Positions 32,062 through 44,479 are shown, counted from the stretch's first letter. The stretch: 64,000 bases of DNA from Adenophora triphylla var. japonica (GCA_022495995.1 JAFEMH010007482.1:1-64000), one strand, 5' to 3'. Translations and numbers: made by a program. Notes: generated by a model not told the origin, from the letters alone.

Positions 32062-32504
32062 TATTTGTTAAAAGGTAAAAAGAAATTCACAAAGATGGCC
32101 ATTTAAAGTCTCGATTAGTGAATATTATAACATTTTTTAATTTTTTCAATTAATATAAAAAATATTTTTCATATTTTTTACATTAATATACTAATAGTAT
32201 AACTATTAAATTATTGTTATTTTATTAGCATTAAATATATTAAAAAAATACATAAGAAAAAAATCTCGAAAAGTTTGTTAGTTCTCATTATTTTATAATT
32301 AGTGAGTATTATATATTTAAATAAATGATAATTTTAATTAAAATTATTATTAGTTTTTTTTAAAATATATTTTTTATTATTTGGATTATATTCTTTTGCG
32401 CGACTTTTTCATGCAAATATTCCCCGTACTATGTGTTACATGCGTATATACCCCTTTAATCCTACATCAATAATTCTCCTTATGCATTTGTTTCCTTGTA
32501 TATA

Positions 32505-32832
32505 CTCCCTCCGTCTCAGCATGACGTCTCAGCAAGAGTGTCACCCTTTTAGGGGTGACACGCAAATTAAGAAAATAATTGGGAAGAAAAAATGTTATGA
32601 GTGTAATTTGAAAATAGGAGAGAGAATTAGTGGAGGAATTAGTAAATTTAAAAAGTGTTATGAGTGTAATAGTGTTTTAGGAAAGAGAATGAATGAAAAG
32701 AATAGTGAGTGGGTATAATAGAATATTAATAAAATATTTCCTTTTTAGAAAAGGTGACGCTTCAAACTGACGTCAATTTGAATAAAAAGTGAAACTTCTT
32801 CTGCTGGGGCAGATTCTGCTGGGGGGAGAGAG
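32505..32832. mobile_element. Stowaway-like MITE
   Basis: CTCCCTCCGTCTCAGCATGACG to GGGGGGAGAGAG with TA flanks. The internal GGGGTGACACGCAAATTAAG segment is shared with 33306-33594. The right tip is diverged. Confidence 0.8.
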
Positions 32833-32925
32833 TATATAAAAATTCAAACTAAGCATCCTAGTCAGCAAATTCTTTTTCTTTGTTTTTCTTTTTTTTTTTA
32901 CGAAAGAGTAACAGAATGGTATATA

Positions 32926-33200
32926 CTCCCTCCGTTCCGATAGAACTCGCACACTTACTATTTGCATGGAAATTAAGGAAAAAAATAGTGGAGAAAACGT
33001 TATGAGTATGAAAAGTGAGGTTGAAGAAAGAAAGTGGGGTAGAAAATAGTAATTTGATTGGTGTTGTGAGTATAAAAGTAAAGTAAGAGAGAAAATTAAT
33101 GGGTGAAATAGTAAAGATTATTTGCCATTTTAGAAAGTATACAGTTTGTAATGGAACGTCCAATGAAAAAAATGTACAGATTGTAGCGGGACAGAGGGAG
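32926..33200. mobile_element. Stowaway-like MITE
   Basis: CTCCCTCCGTTCCGATAGAAC to GTAGCGGGACAGAGGGAG, TA flanks. Confidence 0.85.
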
Positions 33201-33305
33201 TATGCAGTTTTGAGTAGTTACTTTTGGGACAATATATCCTGATTAAATTGTTTAAGAGTATATTTACATGTAACCCTGATTAAATTGTTTAAGTTTAAGG
33301 GTATA

Positions 33306-33594
33306 CTCCCTCCGTCCCACAAAGAGTGTCACCCTTTTAGGGGGTGACACGCAAATTAAAAAAAAAAAGGGAAGAAAAAATATTATGAGTGTAATTTGAA
33401 AATAGGAGAGAGAATTAGTGGAGGAAATAGTGAATTTAAAAAGTGTTGTGAGTGTAGAGGAGAGAGAATTAGTGGAGGGAATAGTGGATGGGATAATAGA
33501 ATATTAATAAAACATTTCCTTTTTAGGAAAGGTGACGCTTCAAACGGGACGTCATTTTGGGTAAAAAGTGACACTTGAAGTGGGACGGAGGGAG
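33306..33594. mobile_element. Stowaway-like MITE
   Basis: CTCCCTCCGTCCCACAAAG to AGTGGGACGGAGGGAG, TA flanks. Sister of 32505-32832. The flanking ACATGTAACCCTG phrase is present on both sides (33264 and 33598), suggesting a local duplication around it. Confidence 0.9.
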
Positions 33595-33904
33595 TATTTA
33601 CATGTAACCCTGTAGTTTAGGAATCTATATTACAATAGAGCACATGAATAACCGCTACATAATAAGTGGCTGAGATTCAACTTGGAAAAAGACAAAGAGG
33701 GGTTGAGATTTAATCTAAAAAATGATAATACACACTTGATAAAATCACTGAAGGTATGGCTCTGATTGATCCATAACTGCTATGATCCTATGGCTATTAT
33801 TAATCAATTTTAACTTTTTTCATTTTAAATTTTAAATCGTTGGATTTCTTTTCAATTTATTTGATCCTACGGCTGTAGATTGTCGGATTCTATTTCAATA
33901 CATA

Positions 33905-34133
33905 CTCCCTCTATCACGAGACTTTTAATCAAATTGCAATAATTTTAACTATTAATTTAAATAGAAAATAATAATTCTTATAAAAATCTAAAAATCATTA
34001 TTGAAATTATTATTAATTGTGTTATAATAAAAAAGTTAAATTTTTATTAGAATCAATATTTTTTATTTAAATTATTGATTAAAGTTACATCAATTTGACT
34101 AAAAAATTTCATTCACGTGGGACAGGACGGGCG
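33905..34133. mobile_element. Diverged Stowaway-like MITE
   Basis: CTCCCTCTATCACGAG...CGTGGGACAGGACGGGCG with TA flanks. The interior is AT-rich and of a different family (ATTTTTATTAGAATCAAT-type), lacking the AGAGAGAATGAGTG core. Confidence 0.6.
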
Positions 34134-34224
34134 TATAATAATGTAGTAATAGTATACATAACTATTATTTGGAAATTGGCGTGTACCAAGATTTTCAATT
34201 CAAATGTAAATGGAAAGAAAACAA

Positions 34225-34510
34225 GCAAGTGGTCCGGTTTTGTGTACCGACTGTCTGATTTTCTCTCAATTTACAATTTAATTGATATGTAATTTTGTTA
34301 CTTTTGTAATATACTTTTTAAAAATAAAAGTGTGTAGATCCGATCACTCCCTTTATTTTGGAAAAAAAAAAAGCAAGTGGTCTGGTTGTGTATACCGACT
34401 GTCTGACTTTATCTCAATTTACAATTTAACTGACATGAATTTTTGTTACTTTTGTAATATACTTTTTAAAAATAAAAGTGTGTAGATCCGACCTCTCCCT
34501 TTATTTCGCA
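34225..34510 (+). repeat. Tandem duplication of a 148-base unit
   Basis: GCAAGTGGTC(C/T)GGTT...GTGTAGATCCGA occurs twice (34225-34372 and 34373-34510) with few differences. No coding meaning seen. Confidence 0.75.
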
Positions 34511-34749
34511 GAATCAACTCAATCAATTTTTGACATATTTTTATAAAAAAAATATGATTAATTTTATAGAAAAATATAAATATTTTCATGAAATTCTAAA
34601 AATTGTTATTGATAGTATTTCTAATGGTGAAACAATAACAATTTTTATAATTGAATAAATATATCTAAATTTTCATAAAATTACGGTCAAAATTTGATTG
34701 AGTTGACCATTAAAGTCAAAGTGATCTAAATTTTTCGAGACGGAGGAAG
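34492..34749. mobile_element. Diverged Stowaway-like MITE with duplicated right end
   Basis: CTCTCCCTTTATTTCG... to CGAGACGGAGGAAG; inner arms AATCAACTCAATCAA and TTGATTGAGTTGA pair. The right 65 bases are duplicated directly downstream (34757-34829). Confidence 0.5.
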
Positions 34750-34999
34750 TATTTGTTTTTATAATTGAGTTGACCAATAAAGTCAAAGTGATCTAAATTT
34801 TTCGAGATGGAGGAAGTATTTGTTTTTATAATCTGTTGCAAATAAAAAAAAATATGATGTTATATTTCCAAGTTATATATCATGGACATCCTTTTTTAGG
34901 GACAAATTGATCATTTCACATGACATATTACCCGGAGTTAGTTACATGACTAACTTCCGTTAGTCAAAATGCATATTTTGACATTAATTTAACACAATA

Positions 35000-35195
35000 C
35001 TCCCTCTACTTCTATTCTAAATAATCTTACCAACTTTGTCCTCTAGAGCGTCTTATAGATAAGACTCATTTTCTATGAACGAAAGTATATAATATTAATT
35101 TATTAATGGGACTCATTTTTAATACTTATAACGACTATCGCCTTACTATTTTCTAACTCATTTTCTCTCTCCTATTCACTCACAACACCTCAGTG
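35000..35195. mobile_element. Possible Stowaway left end only
   Basis: CTCCCTCTACTTCTATTCT after TA, then TTTTCTCTCTCCTATTCACTCACAACACC near 35160-35190, like the Stowaway core. No right tip was found. Confidence 0.35.
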
Positions 35196-35199
35196 TATC

Positions 35200-36057
35200 T
35201 TCGAATGGAAAAATCCTTATGGGAAGATGTAAATTTTTGTGTCATTGTTGTAAATTAAGTAGAAAGAAAAAAATAAAAGGAAAACATAATCAAGAAGCAA
35301 CAACTTTGAGAGCCAAGAACAAAGGTAAATTTCTCCAAACATATCTATAAAAAATCCTACAGATACACGAACAAACAACAATGAGAAAAAAAGAATACTA
35401 TACATCAATTGCAGTCATGCCTATAATTAGTTGTCTTTTTATTTTGGAGACTGTATATGTTGAATAAGAATACAAGGGTGGATGGGTGTTATTATTTTTT
35501 AGGTTAAAAATGAATAGAAGAGTGAGTGTATGAAGTTTACATAAAGGAGTGTAGGTTTGGGTGGGTTACATAGTAATAGTTGGAGTGAGTGTTTTGAATG
35601 GAAGAGGGGTGGGATTGGAAAGTGGTTGATGAAACAGATTGACGAGGGTATTAATTCGATTCTTCTTCAACTCTTAAAACTTTTGTAAGTATAATCAAAT
35701 TTATTGCACATAATTTGCATAATGTTATGATATTATCTAATAAGCATTTTCTTTTCAGTCATGGGACACCAACTCAATCTCATTTAAGGCCGAATGTGAT
35801 ATTTTCATGCAATAAGTAACATATATTTCAGCTTTTGAACGAGTACTTATATTCACCAAGTCAAACTTTCTTGAAAGTGCTGAAAAGTTTGGGGAGATAT
35901 CTTATAAGGTGAGCTTGCTATTGTTATTCAGAAATATTTGCAATTTGTTTTCATGTCTTTACTTAACTTTGTTATTGCGGGCATTCAGAATATTGATATA
36001 CTTGGTCAAGATTTTATTTTCGATAGTGTATCATTTTAGAGCATGATTTCTCTATAA
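35200..36057. other. AT-rich spacer, nothing recognised
   Basis: No supported gene or repeat. Short open frames here have no recognisable domain. Confidence 0.5.
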
Positions 36058-36059
36058 TA

Positions 36060-36346
36060 CTCCCTCCGTCCCGGTTGAAGTGTCCCAACTTTCTATTTTG
36101 GGCGTCCCATTTAAAATGTCTCATACCCAAAAAAGGAAAGTTTTTTCACTATTCCACCCACTCATTCTCTCTCCTGCTTTACTTTTACACTCACAACATT
36201 CTCTCTCCTAACTATTTCTCCCACTCATTCTCTCTCCTATTTAATTTTTCATACTTACAACATTTAAACTTTTCTCTTTCTTACATCACTTTCCTTAATT
36301 TCCGCGCCGAACCCATTTTGGGACACTTCGGCCGGGACGGAGGGAG
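36060..36346. mobile_element. Stowaway-like MITE
   Basis: CTCCCTCCGTCCCGGTTGAAGTGTCCCA to GGGACACTTCGGCCGGGACGGAGGGAG. The right TA is mutated to CA. The core CCCACTCATTCTCTCTCC occurs twice. Confidence 0.88.
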
Positions 36347-36799
36347 CAGTATTGAAAGTTTGAAAAACTGCAACTCAAAGGATAGTGAGCGGGTTTGAGG
36401 TAACATGAAAGAGGGTGAGGTAAGGGGGGTGAGGGGAAAGAGGAAAGTGGGTAGGGTGGGAATTATGTAATTTTGTTAACTTTAGTTAATTGAAATTATA
36501 CTTTCTTATAATTTTCTTTTTGATTACAATAATAAAATTGTATTTTGTCAATCTTATTTTGGCTATATTGTAGAATATAATTTTACTTTCTATTTTTCTT
36601 TTTGTAACAAATACCAAAGAGACAGATTTATTTTTGAAATGTTCAATTAAAAATCAGGAACTATTATGTATATAATGGATCATTAATATTGTCGTTCTTG
36701 CAATCAAATGAAAATTTTAAGAGTTTACAATTTGATAATAGATACTAGATTTATGCATTTTGAAAGTTTGATCTCAAACACACTATATTTATGTCGTAC

Positions 36800-36835
36800 T
36801 GTCACCGTGCCTTGGCACGAGTAGGAAAGTACTAG
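36800..36835 (+). mobile_element. Helitron-like 3' end
   Basis: A 6-base stem hairpin CGTGCCTTGGCACG is followed after about 12 bases by CTAG before T, the 3' signature of Helitrons. The 5' TC end was not located. The AGTAGG(A/G)AAGTACTAGT phrase is repeated 28 bases downstream. The DNA from 36347 to 36800 shows nothing else. Confidence 0.45.
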
Positions 36836-36983
36836 TGGCACTGGTAGGGAAGTACTAGTAGTATATATACAATCTCCCTAGTTTAGTTTCAATGGATGAT
36901 TACTTTTCTAAGAAATTTTCTTCAAAAGTAAAAACATAGACTCACTTCATAATTTGGTTACAAATATTAACAAACATGATGAT

Positions 36984-37727
36984 TGAACAGTATAAACCGA
37001 GATACGAACATGGGCTTGCTCGAGGTGGGCCCAAATGGATTGGGCCATAAACATAATCTAATGCACAAGTGTTAGGGCCGAGGAGCCTCCATCTCGGCCT
37101 TATATCTTCATACTTGGTCCATCGTACTCCGAGATATCACATAGTGACGAGGAAAGAAAAGTTCTTACCTCGGCATATCATCAAGTGACGAGGAGACAGA
37201 ATCATTCACCTCGGCATATTCACATGCCGGCCAATCATCAAATGACGAGGAGGCAAAATCATGCATCTCGGCTATATACAAATGTCGAGATAAAACATTC
37301 TTGATCTTCAGCGTTCCGGCTAGCAGACTACACAGTCCTTATCAAACAAGGATTCTACAGTCGTGATCCAATCAGGATTACAATTACCAAAACCAATTCA
37401 AGTCAAACAATGACTCCTTAACAGATATAATTCTCTTAGGATTATATCTTATCTATTTACAAGTTCACTCCAACATGGATTCTATCAATCCATCCCTATA
37501 AATACAAGCCCTATGGCACATTGTTTGGTACGTTACTTTTTACAATACAGAAACTCTGTCAATTTAGTTTCTCACATACAAACCGTGAACTTACTCTCAC
37601 GCCGGAGGGCCTTTAGCCGGATTCGCCCCGGCTTAGTTTACGTATTTTCTCTTATTTTCAGGCCTTGCAATCTCCGGAGCATCCGAACGCTTGGATTTGG
37701 GCTGATTTGACGATTTTGGCTTCATCA
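36984..37727 (+). repeat. Tat element, 5' LTR
   Basis: TGAACAGTATAAACC to TTGGCTTCATCA. TATAAATA at 37497-37504 is a likely promoter. Between about 37090 and 37320 three to four imperfect repeats of GACGAGGA...CCTCGGCAT are seen. Confidence 0.95.
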
Positions 37728-37728
37728 A

Positions 37729-37746
37729 TTGGTTCCATTGCCGGGA
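37729..37746 (+). other. Tat primer-binding site
   Basis: TTGGTTCCATTGCCGGGA starts one or two bases after the LTR, analogous in layout to the TGGCGCCGTTGCCGGGG sites of other plant gypsy elements. The matching tRNA is not determined. Confidence 0.65.
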
Positions 37747-38070
37747 AATCGATTCAAACACCCTTTGTTTGGCCTGGAAAAATCTCGTTAAAAGCCTGTT
37801 GATCGCCGGAAATTTTCTAGTTTTGAACGGAAACTTCTGGTCCGTTTTAGCTCTGTTTTTGATTCGGTCGGAATCTGCAAATTTCAGCCGGAATTTGCCC
37901 AGATTTGGTTAAAATCGTTTTAGCGTGGAATTCTGCCCCAATTTTAGCCGGAAAATTTGGTGTAGGAAAAACCGCAATTGACAGTTTGTTTGTGGTCAAA
38001 ATTTGCCCTAATTTTGGCCAGAAATTTGGATCTATTGGAAATTCTCGCTTTTGGTAAAATCGATATTGCA

Positions 38071-40200
38071 ATGGACGGACAATTTACGAGTGTTACGGCT
38101 GAGGAACAAACCCAAGTGAACGGGGTTAACCCAGGTGCCGAGGAGCTACCTCCTCCTCCTTCTCCTCTACCTCAGCCAGACGGCCCTCCTCCCCTCGCCA
38201 TGACTCTTCGTTCCAAGGGTCAGGCGAATGCCGAGGGAGAGGGTGCTGACCTTCCTTGTCCTACTCGTCCTCGTGGGAAGCAAGTGGGAAGGAAGAAGAC
38301 AAAGAATGCCGATGCCGGTCAAGCGGGAGGAACTCAACCCGTTGACCGACGCTCTTTGCTACATAAACAAATGGAGACGTTGCAAAGGATGTATGAGACA
38401 CAAGCTGCTCTTTTGCAATTGTACCCAGACCATTCTATGGCTGAATTTATGCTGCCGTCTATGGCCAACCCTCTTGGAAGGGAGCAAGGTGAGCGACGAG
38501 TTCCTCCCCTCGATTCTGCCTTACCATCTAAGCAGGCCCTCCGAGATTCCCCCCATCCTCGACATGACAGTAAGAAGAAGGATAAGGTGATTGACCTGAG
38601 AAGCCAGTTAACTCCCAGGGAAGAAGAAGTGAACTCACGGGACCTAAGGATAAGGCTCAGTCTGAGCAGGAGAATGTCACCACCCCTTCTTGTCATGGCT
38701 CCTCGTCGTCCCGGATCACCTCGTCCTCAACGATCTCGTCATGATTCTCCTCGACCACGTCGACCTCGCCCAGATTCTCCTCGTCCTCGTGCTCGTGAGT
38801 TCGCTAGGCCGAGGACACCCGAACCATACTAAATGATACTTGGTGGACAAGAGTTGGAACCAAGACATGACAAGGTACCATCCAAACGTGACAGCCACCG
38901 ACACGACGTGGAACACAGTAGGGTAAATGGCCGCCCCAAAGATAAATACACCTGTAGCTCCCAACGAAGCACCCGCTCAAGCAGTGACAAAGGAGTGGAA
39001 ACAAAACAATGGGAGCTGTTGAAACAAAGGCTCGATGACATGGAGATGGGAAATAAATTTGATGATGATGACTTTGACTGGGCAACTCGTCCGTTCTCCT
39101 TGAGGATAACAGCTGCACCACCTAATCCTCACCTTAAGGTCCCGAATTTTAAAAAATACAACGGAACCACTAACGCAAAAGACCATGTGCAAAGTTTTGA
39201 ACAAACCATGAATCTCCTCACTGTAGCTGATGACATGCTTTGCAAAGCTTTCGCGAGCACCTTCTCCGAAACAGCCTTGACCTGGTTCCGTGAACTGAAA
39301 AAAGGTTGCATCGATAGCTGGAGAGGCATGAGGAGAATGTTTCTGAACTACTTTGCCATGGTTGGTAGGAGAAAGATGAGATTGATTGACCTTGCCAATA
39401 TCGAGCAATGAAAAGGAGAGACCACCCTTAGCTACTACAACCGGTTCCGAAAAATGGCAGACCAGGTCGAAGAGAGCCTCACTGACAGGGAGGTCATTGT
39501 TTGTTTCAACTCTGGATTGAAATCTGGTCCCCTCATCTATGAACTCTCCGCCCGGGAACCTAACTCCAAATCCAAATTATACCAAGTGGCATACGCCATT
39601 GCAATGGCTGAGGATAAGAGCAAGAAAAGGGGATTCGACAAGGAGGAACCAGAGGTGACGGGCACTCGCCAGAATGATAAAGGGAATGTAAAGGGATCCA
39701 AGGGGAAGAACAGAACAAGAGGCACAAAGAAACCTGAAGTGTTCACCCCTCTGACCAAGCCCATCTCAGAAATCATGCAGTTAGTAAATCTTCCACCTCC
39801 TCGTCCATTGAGTGAAAAACCAAAGTACCCTCGTGACACTTCCAAATACTGTGATTTCCACAAGGACAACGGGCACACCACTGATGGTTGTTGGGCCCTC
39901 AAGAAAATAATCCAACGATGGGTTGACGAGGGGAAGCTAGATCGCTATGTCATGAAGAAAGATAACAAGCGAAAGAGGAAGGAAGAGGAAAGCGAAGATG
40001 ATGATAAGAGTGAAGACGGAGAGCGTAGGCCTCCTAGAGCCAAATTTCATGTGATCCGTGAAGAAGTGACTTCTACCAGAAAACTAAGGGACCAGATCCA
40101 TGAACTAAGCAAAGTTTACCATGTGCCTGCTTGGATTCATAAGGCGGAAGAGGTCATCAGTTTTTCTCCCAACGAAGCGCGGGAAGCCGTCTTGCCGTGA
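38071..40200 (+). pseudogene. Tat gag
   Basis: Starts MDGQFTSVTAEE, with a Pro-rich N-terminus (to about residue 60), a basic Arg/Pro/Ser-rich stretch near 225-250, then the retrotransposon gag domain around 39120-39400 (NFKKYNGTTNAKDHVQSFEQTM, KAFASTFSETALTWFREL, RMFLNYF). A C-x2-H-x4-H-x4-C knuckle CDFHKDNGHTTDGC lies near 39848-39892. In-frame stops at 38830-38832 (TAA) and 39409-39411 (TGA) interrupt one continuous register; each fits a single transition. The frame ends at a TGA at 40198, with pol in another register. Confidence 0.9.
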
Positions 40201-42142
40201 ACAACCCTTGGTGATAAAGGGTCGGATTGATAATGTGGAATCAGAAAGATTACTTGTAGAAACGGGGGCCTTCGGTAACATTCTGTACTATTCCGCTTTT
40301 CAACAAATGGGATTGAAAGACACTATGCTGGAACCATATAATGGTAGACTGGAAGGATTCACCAACCATAAGGTTGGAGCTAAGGGAACTGTGGAACTGG
40401 AACTTGAAGTCGGTGAACATCCCTTCCGAGCCAAGGCTACTGTCAATTTTGTAGTCATGGACTTGACTAGTGATTATCATGCAATCATAGGCATTCCAAG
40501 TCAAGCTAAACTTGGGATGGTGGCCTCCCTTCCTCATCAACGAGTTAAATTTCCCACCCGTGCTGGAATTGGATGTGTGAGGGAAACCCCCAAAGACTTC
40601 TTGGAACATGTCGTAAAGAGTAGAAAGAAATCTAAAAGTGTGGAGATAGATACCCCCGAGGAAAACATCAAGATCTCCAAGTCCCAGAAAACCATAGAAT
40701 CTAGCTCCAGAATGAGCTATATCCGTGAGGTACTTGATAATGAGGAAGAGCCTATGGTCCTAGAAATTGCAGACGACCAAGGCACAATTTCACCTGTATC
40801 TGAGGAAGTACCTATGGTCCAAGATATTGCAGATGACCAAGGTATAGTTCCGTCCGTCTCCGAAGAAGACCCCATCCTTGTCTACGGCCAGAACTCGGGG
40901 GCCAACCATGACTTGGGGAAGGTCGATCTTCCTGACGTTGATAAACTTATGGAGGAAGAAGGCCTCAATGTGAACGACAACGAAGGGAGTAGAATTAGAG
41001 AAATTATTATCGAGTCTCTGGAATTTCGAGACGGTCCTGAAATGAAGCCTGTAGATGAGCTGGAAGAGGTAGTCATCAATCCTGACTATCTGGAACAAAA
41101 AGTTAAACTCGGGGGCCAGCAATCTCCAGAAGAGAAAGAAAGAATCATCTCCCTCTTGAAAAACAGTCTCGACGTCTTTGCGTGGAGAGTCGAAGACATG
41201 AGAGGGATCAACGAAGAAGTAGCCCTCCACCGCCTGGAAGTTGATCCTTCGGCGAAAACTATCTCCCAGACAAGGAGAAACTTTGCGAGGGACAAGGAGG
41301 AAGCTATTAAAGAAGAGGTGCAGAAATTACTTAGCGCCGGAATTATACGTGAAGTCAAGTACCCCGTTTGGTTGGCTAATGTAGTAATGGTGAAGAAGCA
41401 AAATGGGAAGTGGCGTATGTGTATAGACTTCACTGATTTGAACAAGGCTTGCCCCAAGGATAGCTATCCTCTCCCCAGAATTGACAAGTTGGTTGACTCC
41501 ATTGCTGGACACCAAACTCTCAGCTTCCTAGATGCCTATTCAGGCTATCATCAGATAAAAATGGCGGAAGAGGACATCGAAAAGACGGCCTTCCAAACAC
41601 CTGGGGGAAACTACTGTTACATCATGATGCCCTTTGGGCTCAAAAATGCCGGTGCTACATACCAACGGATGGTGAACAAGGTATTTGAAACACAAATAGG
41701 TCGCAACATGGAAGCCTATATTGATGACATGGTCATAAAGACCAAGGAGGGCAGTCACGTTCCTGACCTGGAAGAGACAATTAACAACCTCCGAGCCAAC
41801 AACATGAAGTTAAACCCAAGTAAGTGTGTGTTCGGGGTAACAGCTGGAAAGTTCTTGGGCTTCATGGTATCACAAAGGGGAATTGAGGCGAACCCCGAAA
41901 AAATCAAGGCACTCATTGACATGAAGGAACCTACCACCATTAAGGAGGTTCAAAGACTAAATGGAAGAATAGCAGCACTTGGAAGATTCATTGCCAAATC
42001 TGCCGAAAAGTCACTGCCTTTCTTTAAGGTATTGAAGGGTACCAAGAGCTTCTCCTGGACTCCCGAATGCTCGGAAGCGTTCCTCCGATTGAAGGAGTAC
42101 TTGGGTTCCCCTCCATTGCTCAGCAGTCAGGCTCTTAGGTGA
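40201..42142 (+). pseudogene. Tat pol: protease and reverse transcriptase
   Basis: Protease near 40240-40520 (LLVETGAFGNILYYSAF ... AIIGIPSQAKLG): the catalytic Asp of the D-T-G triad is Glu (codon 40259-40261), which should abolish activity. An acidic spacer follows (40660-41090). The reverse transcriptase reads VKKQNGKWRMCIDFTDLNKACPKDSYPLP, SFLDAYSGYHQI, TAFQTPGGNYCYIMMPFGLKNAGATYQRM and the catalytic YIDDMVIK at about 41717. It runs open to TGA 42140, just after a one-base insertion near 42137 that shifts the RNase H frame. Confidence 0.93.
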
Positions 42143-42143
42143 G

Positions 42144-43223
42144 ATGCTGTATGTCTTCCTAGCTGCCACTGATCATGCTGTCGCAGCTGTCCTAGTTCGG
42201 AATGACGAAGGAATTCAGAAGCCCGTCTACTATGTCTCTAAGGCACTGTCTGATGTGGAAAGCAGATACTTTAATGTGGAGAAAATAGCGTACGCGCTAG
42301 TTATTGCATCAAGGAAATTACGTGCCTATTTTTCTGCACATCCTATCACCGTATATACAAATGAACCACTGAAGAAGATATTACATAAGTTGGACGGCTC
42401 CGGACGTCTCCTTAATTGGTCCATCGCTCTTACTGAGTTTGATATCACCTACCAACCAAGGAAGACCCTCTTGGCACAGCCTTTGGTTGACTTCATGGTC
42501 GAGACTGCCTTTATGGGTGAGCATCTCCCCACCTCCCGGAAGCAAAACGCACCGGAGGAAAAAGACTCTCCCATCGAACTCCCATCCAACTGTTGGATCC
42601 TGTACACGGACGGATCAGCTAAAAAGGAAAGAAGCGGAGCTGGAGTTTTGCTAGCAAGCCCGGAAGGAGAGTACACCATGCAAGACGCCATCCATTTCAA
42701 GTTCCCTGCCTCCAACAATCAAGCAGAATATGAAGCTCTAATATTTGGTATTGATTTGGCCTCCTTCTACGGAGCAACTAAGGTGGCGGCTTTCTGTGAC
42801 TCCCAACTCGTTGTCAAACAAGTAAAGGGAGAGTATAACACCCAAGACCCCACCCTTGCCAAATATAAGGACCTTGTCCTAGACATGACAAAGAAGATGG
42901 AATTTTTCGAACTCAAGCAAATAGACAGGGAAGATAATCAAGTCGCAGACGTTCTTTCTAAACTGGCAACCATGGATGTGTCTACATCTAAGACCAGTCC
43001 ATATGTAGTTTATGCTGAGGAACCTGCGTATGAAAGACTACAAGTCATGCTCCTAGATGGGGAGGAGAGGTGTTGGATCAATGACTACATTGACTACATC
43101 GAGAAGGAACAACTCCCAGAAGATGAAATGCAAGCCAAACTTATCAAGAAGAGGTCCCCAAGGTTCGTGGTGATGAGCGGAGTCCTCTACCGAAGATCTT
43201 TCACGAAGCCCCTGCTAAGGTGA
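42144..43223 (+). pseudogene. Tat pol: tandem RNase H domains
   Basis: First RNase H at about residues 1-120 (YVFLAATDHAVAAVLVR, KPVYYVSKALSDVESRY, EKIAYALVIASRKLRAYF). Second RNase H at 150-290, with its acidic residues at LYTDGSAKKERSGAG, NNQAEYEALIFGI, FCDSQLVVKQVKGEY and DREDNQVADVLSKLA. The second domain is the extra RNase H typical of the Tat lineage. It ends in TGA (43221-43223), after which integrase continues in the same frame, so this is a nonsense mutation. Confidence 0.93.
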
Positions 43224-44306
43224 GTCTATCCTAAGGAAATTGAGAACCTCTTGGCAGAAGTACATGAAGGTGTTTGCGGCGGACACCCCGGGGCCAGAAC
43301 CTTAGCTGACAAGATCATATCGCTAGGTTACTATTGGCCAAACCTGAGGGAGGATGCGCACGCTTATGTTAGAAAATGTGACAAATGCCAAAGATTCTCT
43401 GACATTCCTAGACTACCGGCAGTTGAGCAAACACTTGTAATACCTACGTGGCCATTTGACATGTGGGGGATCGATATCATCGGACCCTTCCCTCCCGCCC
43501 GTGGTAATTGCAAGTATGTGATAGTAGCTGTGGATTACTTCTCCAAGTGGATAGAAGCCAAGGCATTAGCCAAGATAACGGAAGAAAACGCAATCAACTT
43601 TGTCCACGACAACATCTGGTGCAGATTTGGCCTTCCACACACAATTGTCTCTGATCATGGACTACAATTTTCTACGGCATTCACTACAGAGTTGGGAAGA
43701 GTCAAAGTCCACCATGCAAAATCCTCAGTTAGCAGACCCCAAGGCAACGGTCAAGCAAAAGCTGCTAATAAACTGGTCCTAACCGCCCTTACCAAGAACC
43801 TTGAGGGACGCGAGGGCAGATGGTTGGACGAACTTCCCCTAGCCTTATGGGCTGTTCGCACAACCACCCGGGGGCCAACCGGGGAAACCCCATTCACACT
43901 AACCTTCGGTTCTGAGGCTATGGCACCAGCTGAAATGGTCATCCCTACGGTGAGAAACTCCCATTATGATGAGCAAGTCAACAAGGTTAATAGGCTCTTG
44001 GACCTAGACCTGATAGATGAGAAACGACTAGTTGCGCAGATGAGGATGGTAAATTACAAGCAAAGGACCAAGGCATATCATGACAAGAGGGTCATCAGAA
44101 GAGTATTCCAAGTAGGCGATTGGGTACTTAGAAAAATCGAGGCGACTGGTCGGAAGGCAGAATAAAACAAGCTCTCCCCAAATTGGGAAGGTCCCTATAT
44201 CATCACTCAAGTCATTCGAGAAGGGACTTACAGATTAAAGACCAAGGAGGGGAAGGATCTCAAGCATCCATGACATTCCGACAATCTTAGGAAATATTAT
44301 CACTAG
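43224..44306 (+). pseudogene. Tat pol: integrase
   Basis: HHCC zinc domain (HEGVCGGHPGARTL ... RKCDKCQ), then core FDMWGIDIIGPFP with the first Asp and SDHGLQFST with the second. In the third block RPQGNGQAKAAN, Lys stands where the catalytic Glu is expected. So strand transfer should be lost. The C-terminal part ends with GDWVLRK, a TAA at 44163-44165, then NWEGPYIITQVI and a further TGA, still in register to about 44306. Pol is followed by a hairpin-rich spacer. Confidence 0.92.
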
Positions 44307-44479
44307 TCTAGTTTATTTTACAGTAGATTAGTTTCTTGTTTTCTGTCTTTTACTTTTTAGTTGATAGGATTGCAGTTCGATGTAATCAAGTTTCAGTTTT
44401 ACGAAAGCATTTTCTTCCAACATGCAAAGCAACTATCAACTCCTCACACAAACACCTGAAGACGAGGATCTTATCCCCG

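Larger units (their letters stand above)
31200..32175 (+). repeat. Direct duplication inside the long inverted-repeat element
   Basis: About 31200-31790 is repeated as 31790-32175 (shared TTCAAACTTTAGTG(A/C)AGATCATC at both starts, and TATTTGTTAAAA...GATGGCCATTTAAAGTCTCG at both ends). The second copy lacks some 200 bases, including the left half of the Stowaway. Confidence 0.75.
24290..32300. mobile_element. Long inverted-repeat element split by copia 4
   Basis: The sequence from about 24290 to 24345, continued at 30702-30910, is the inverse of about 32062-32295 (for example AGAACTAACAAG...TTTAATG...AATTTAATAG, and TTTTTAACAAATA against TATTTGTTAAAAA). A further inverted copy of part of the arm lies at 31642-31790. 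Copia 4 interrupts the left arm. Stowaways sit at the inner end of each arm copy. No transposase is present. Confidence 0.6.
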
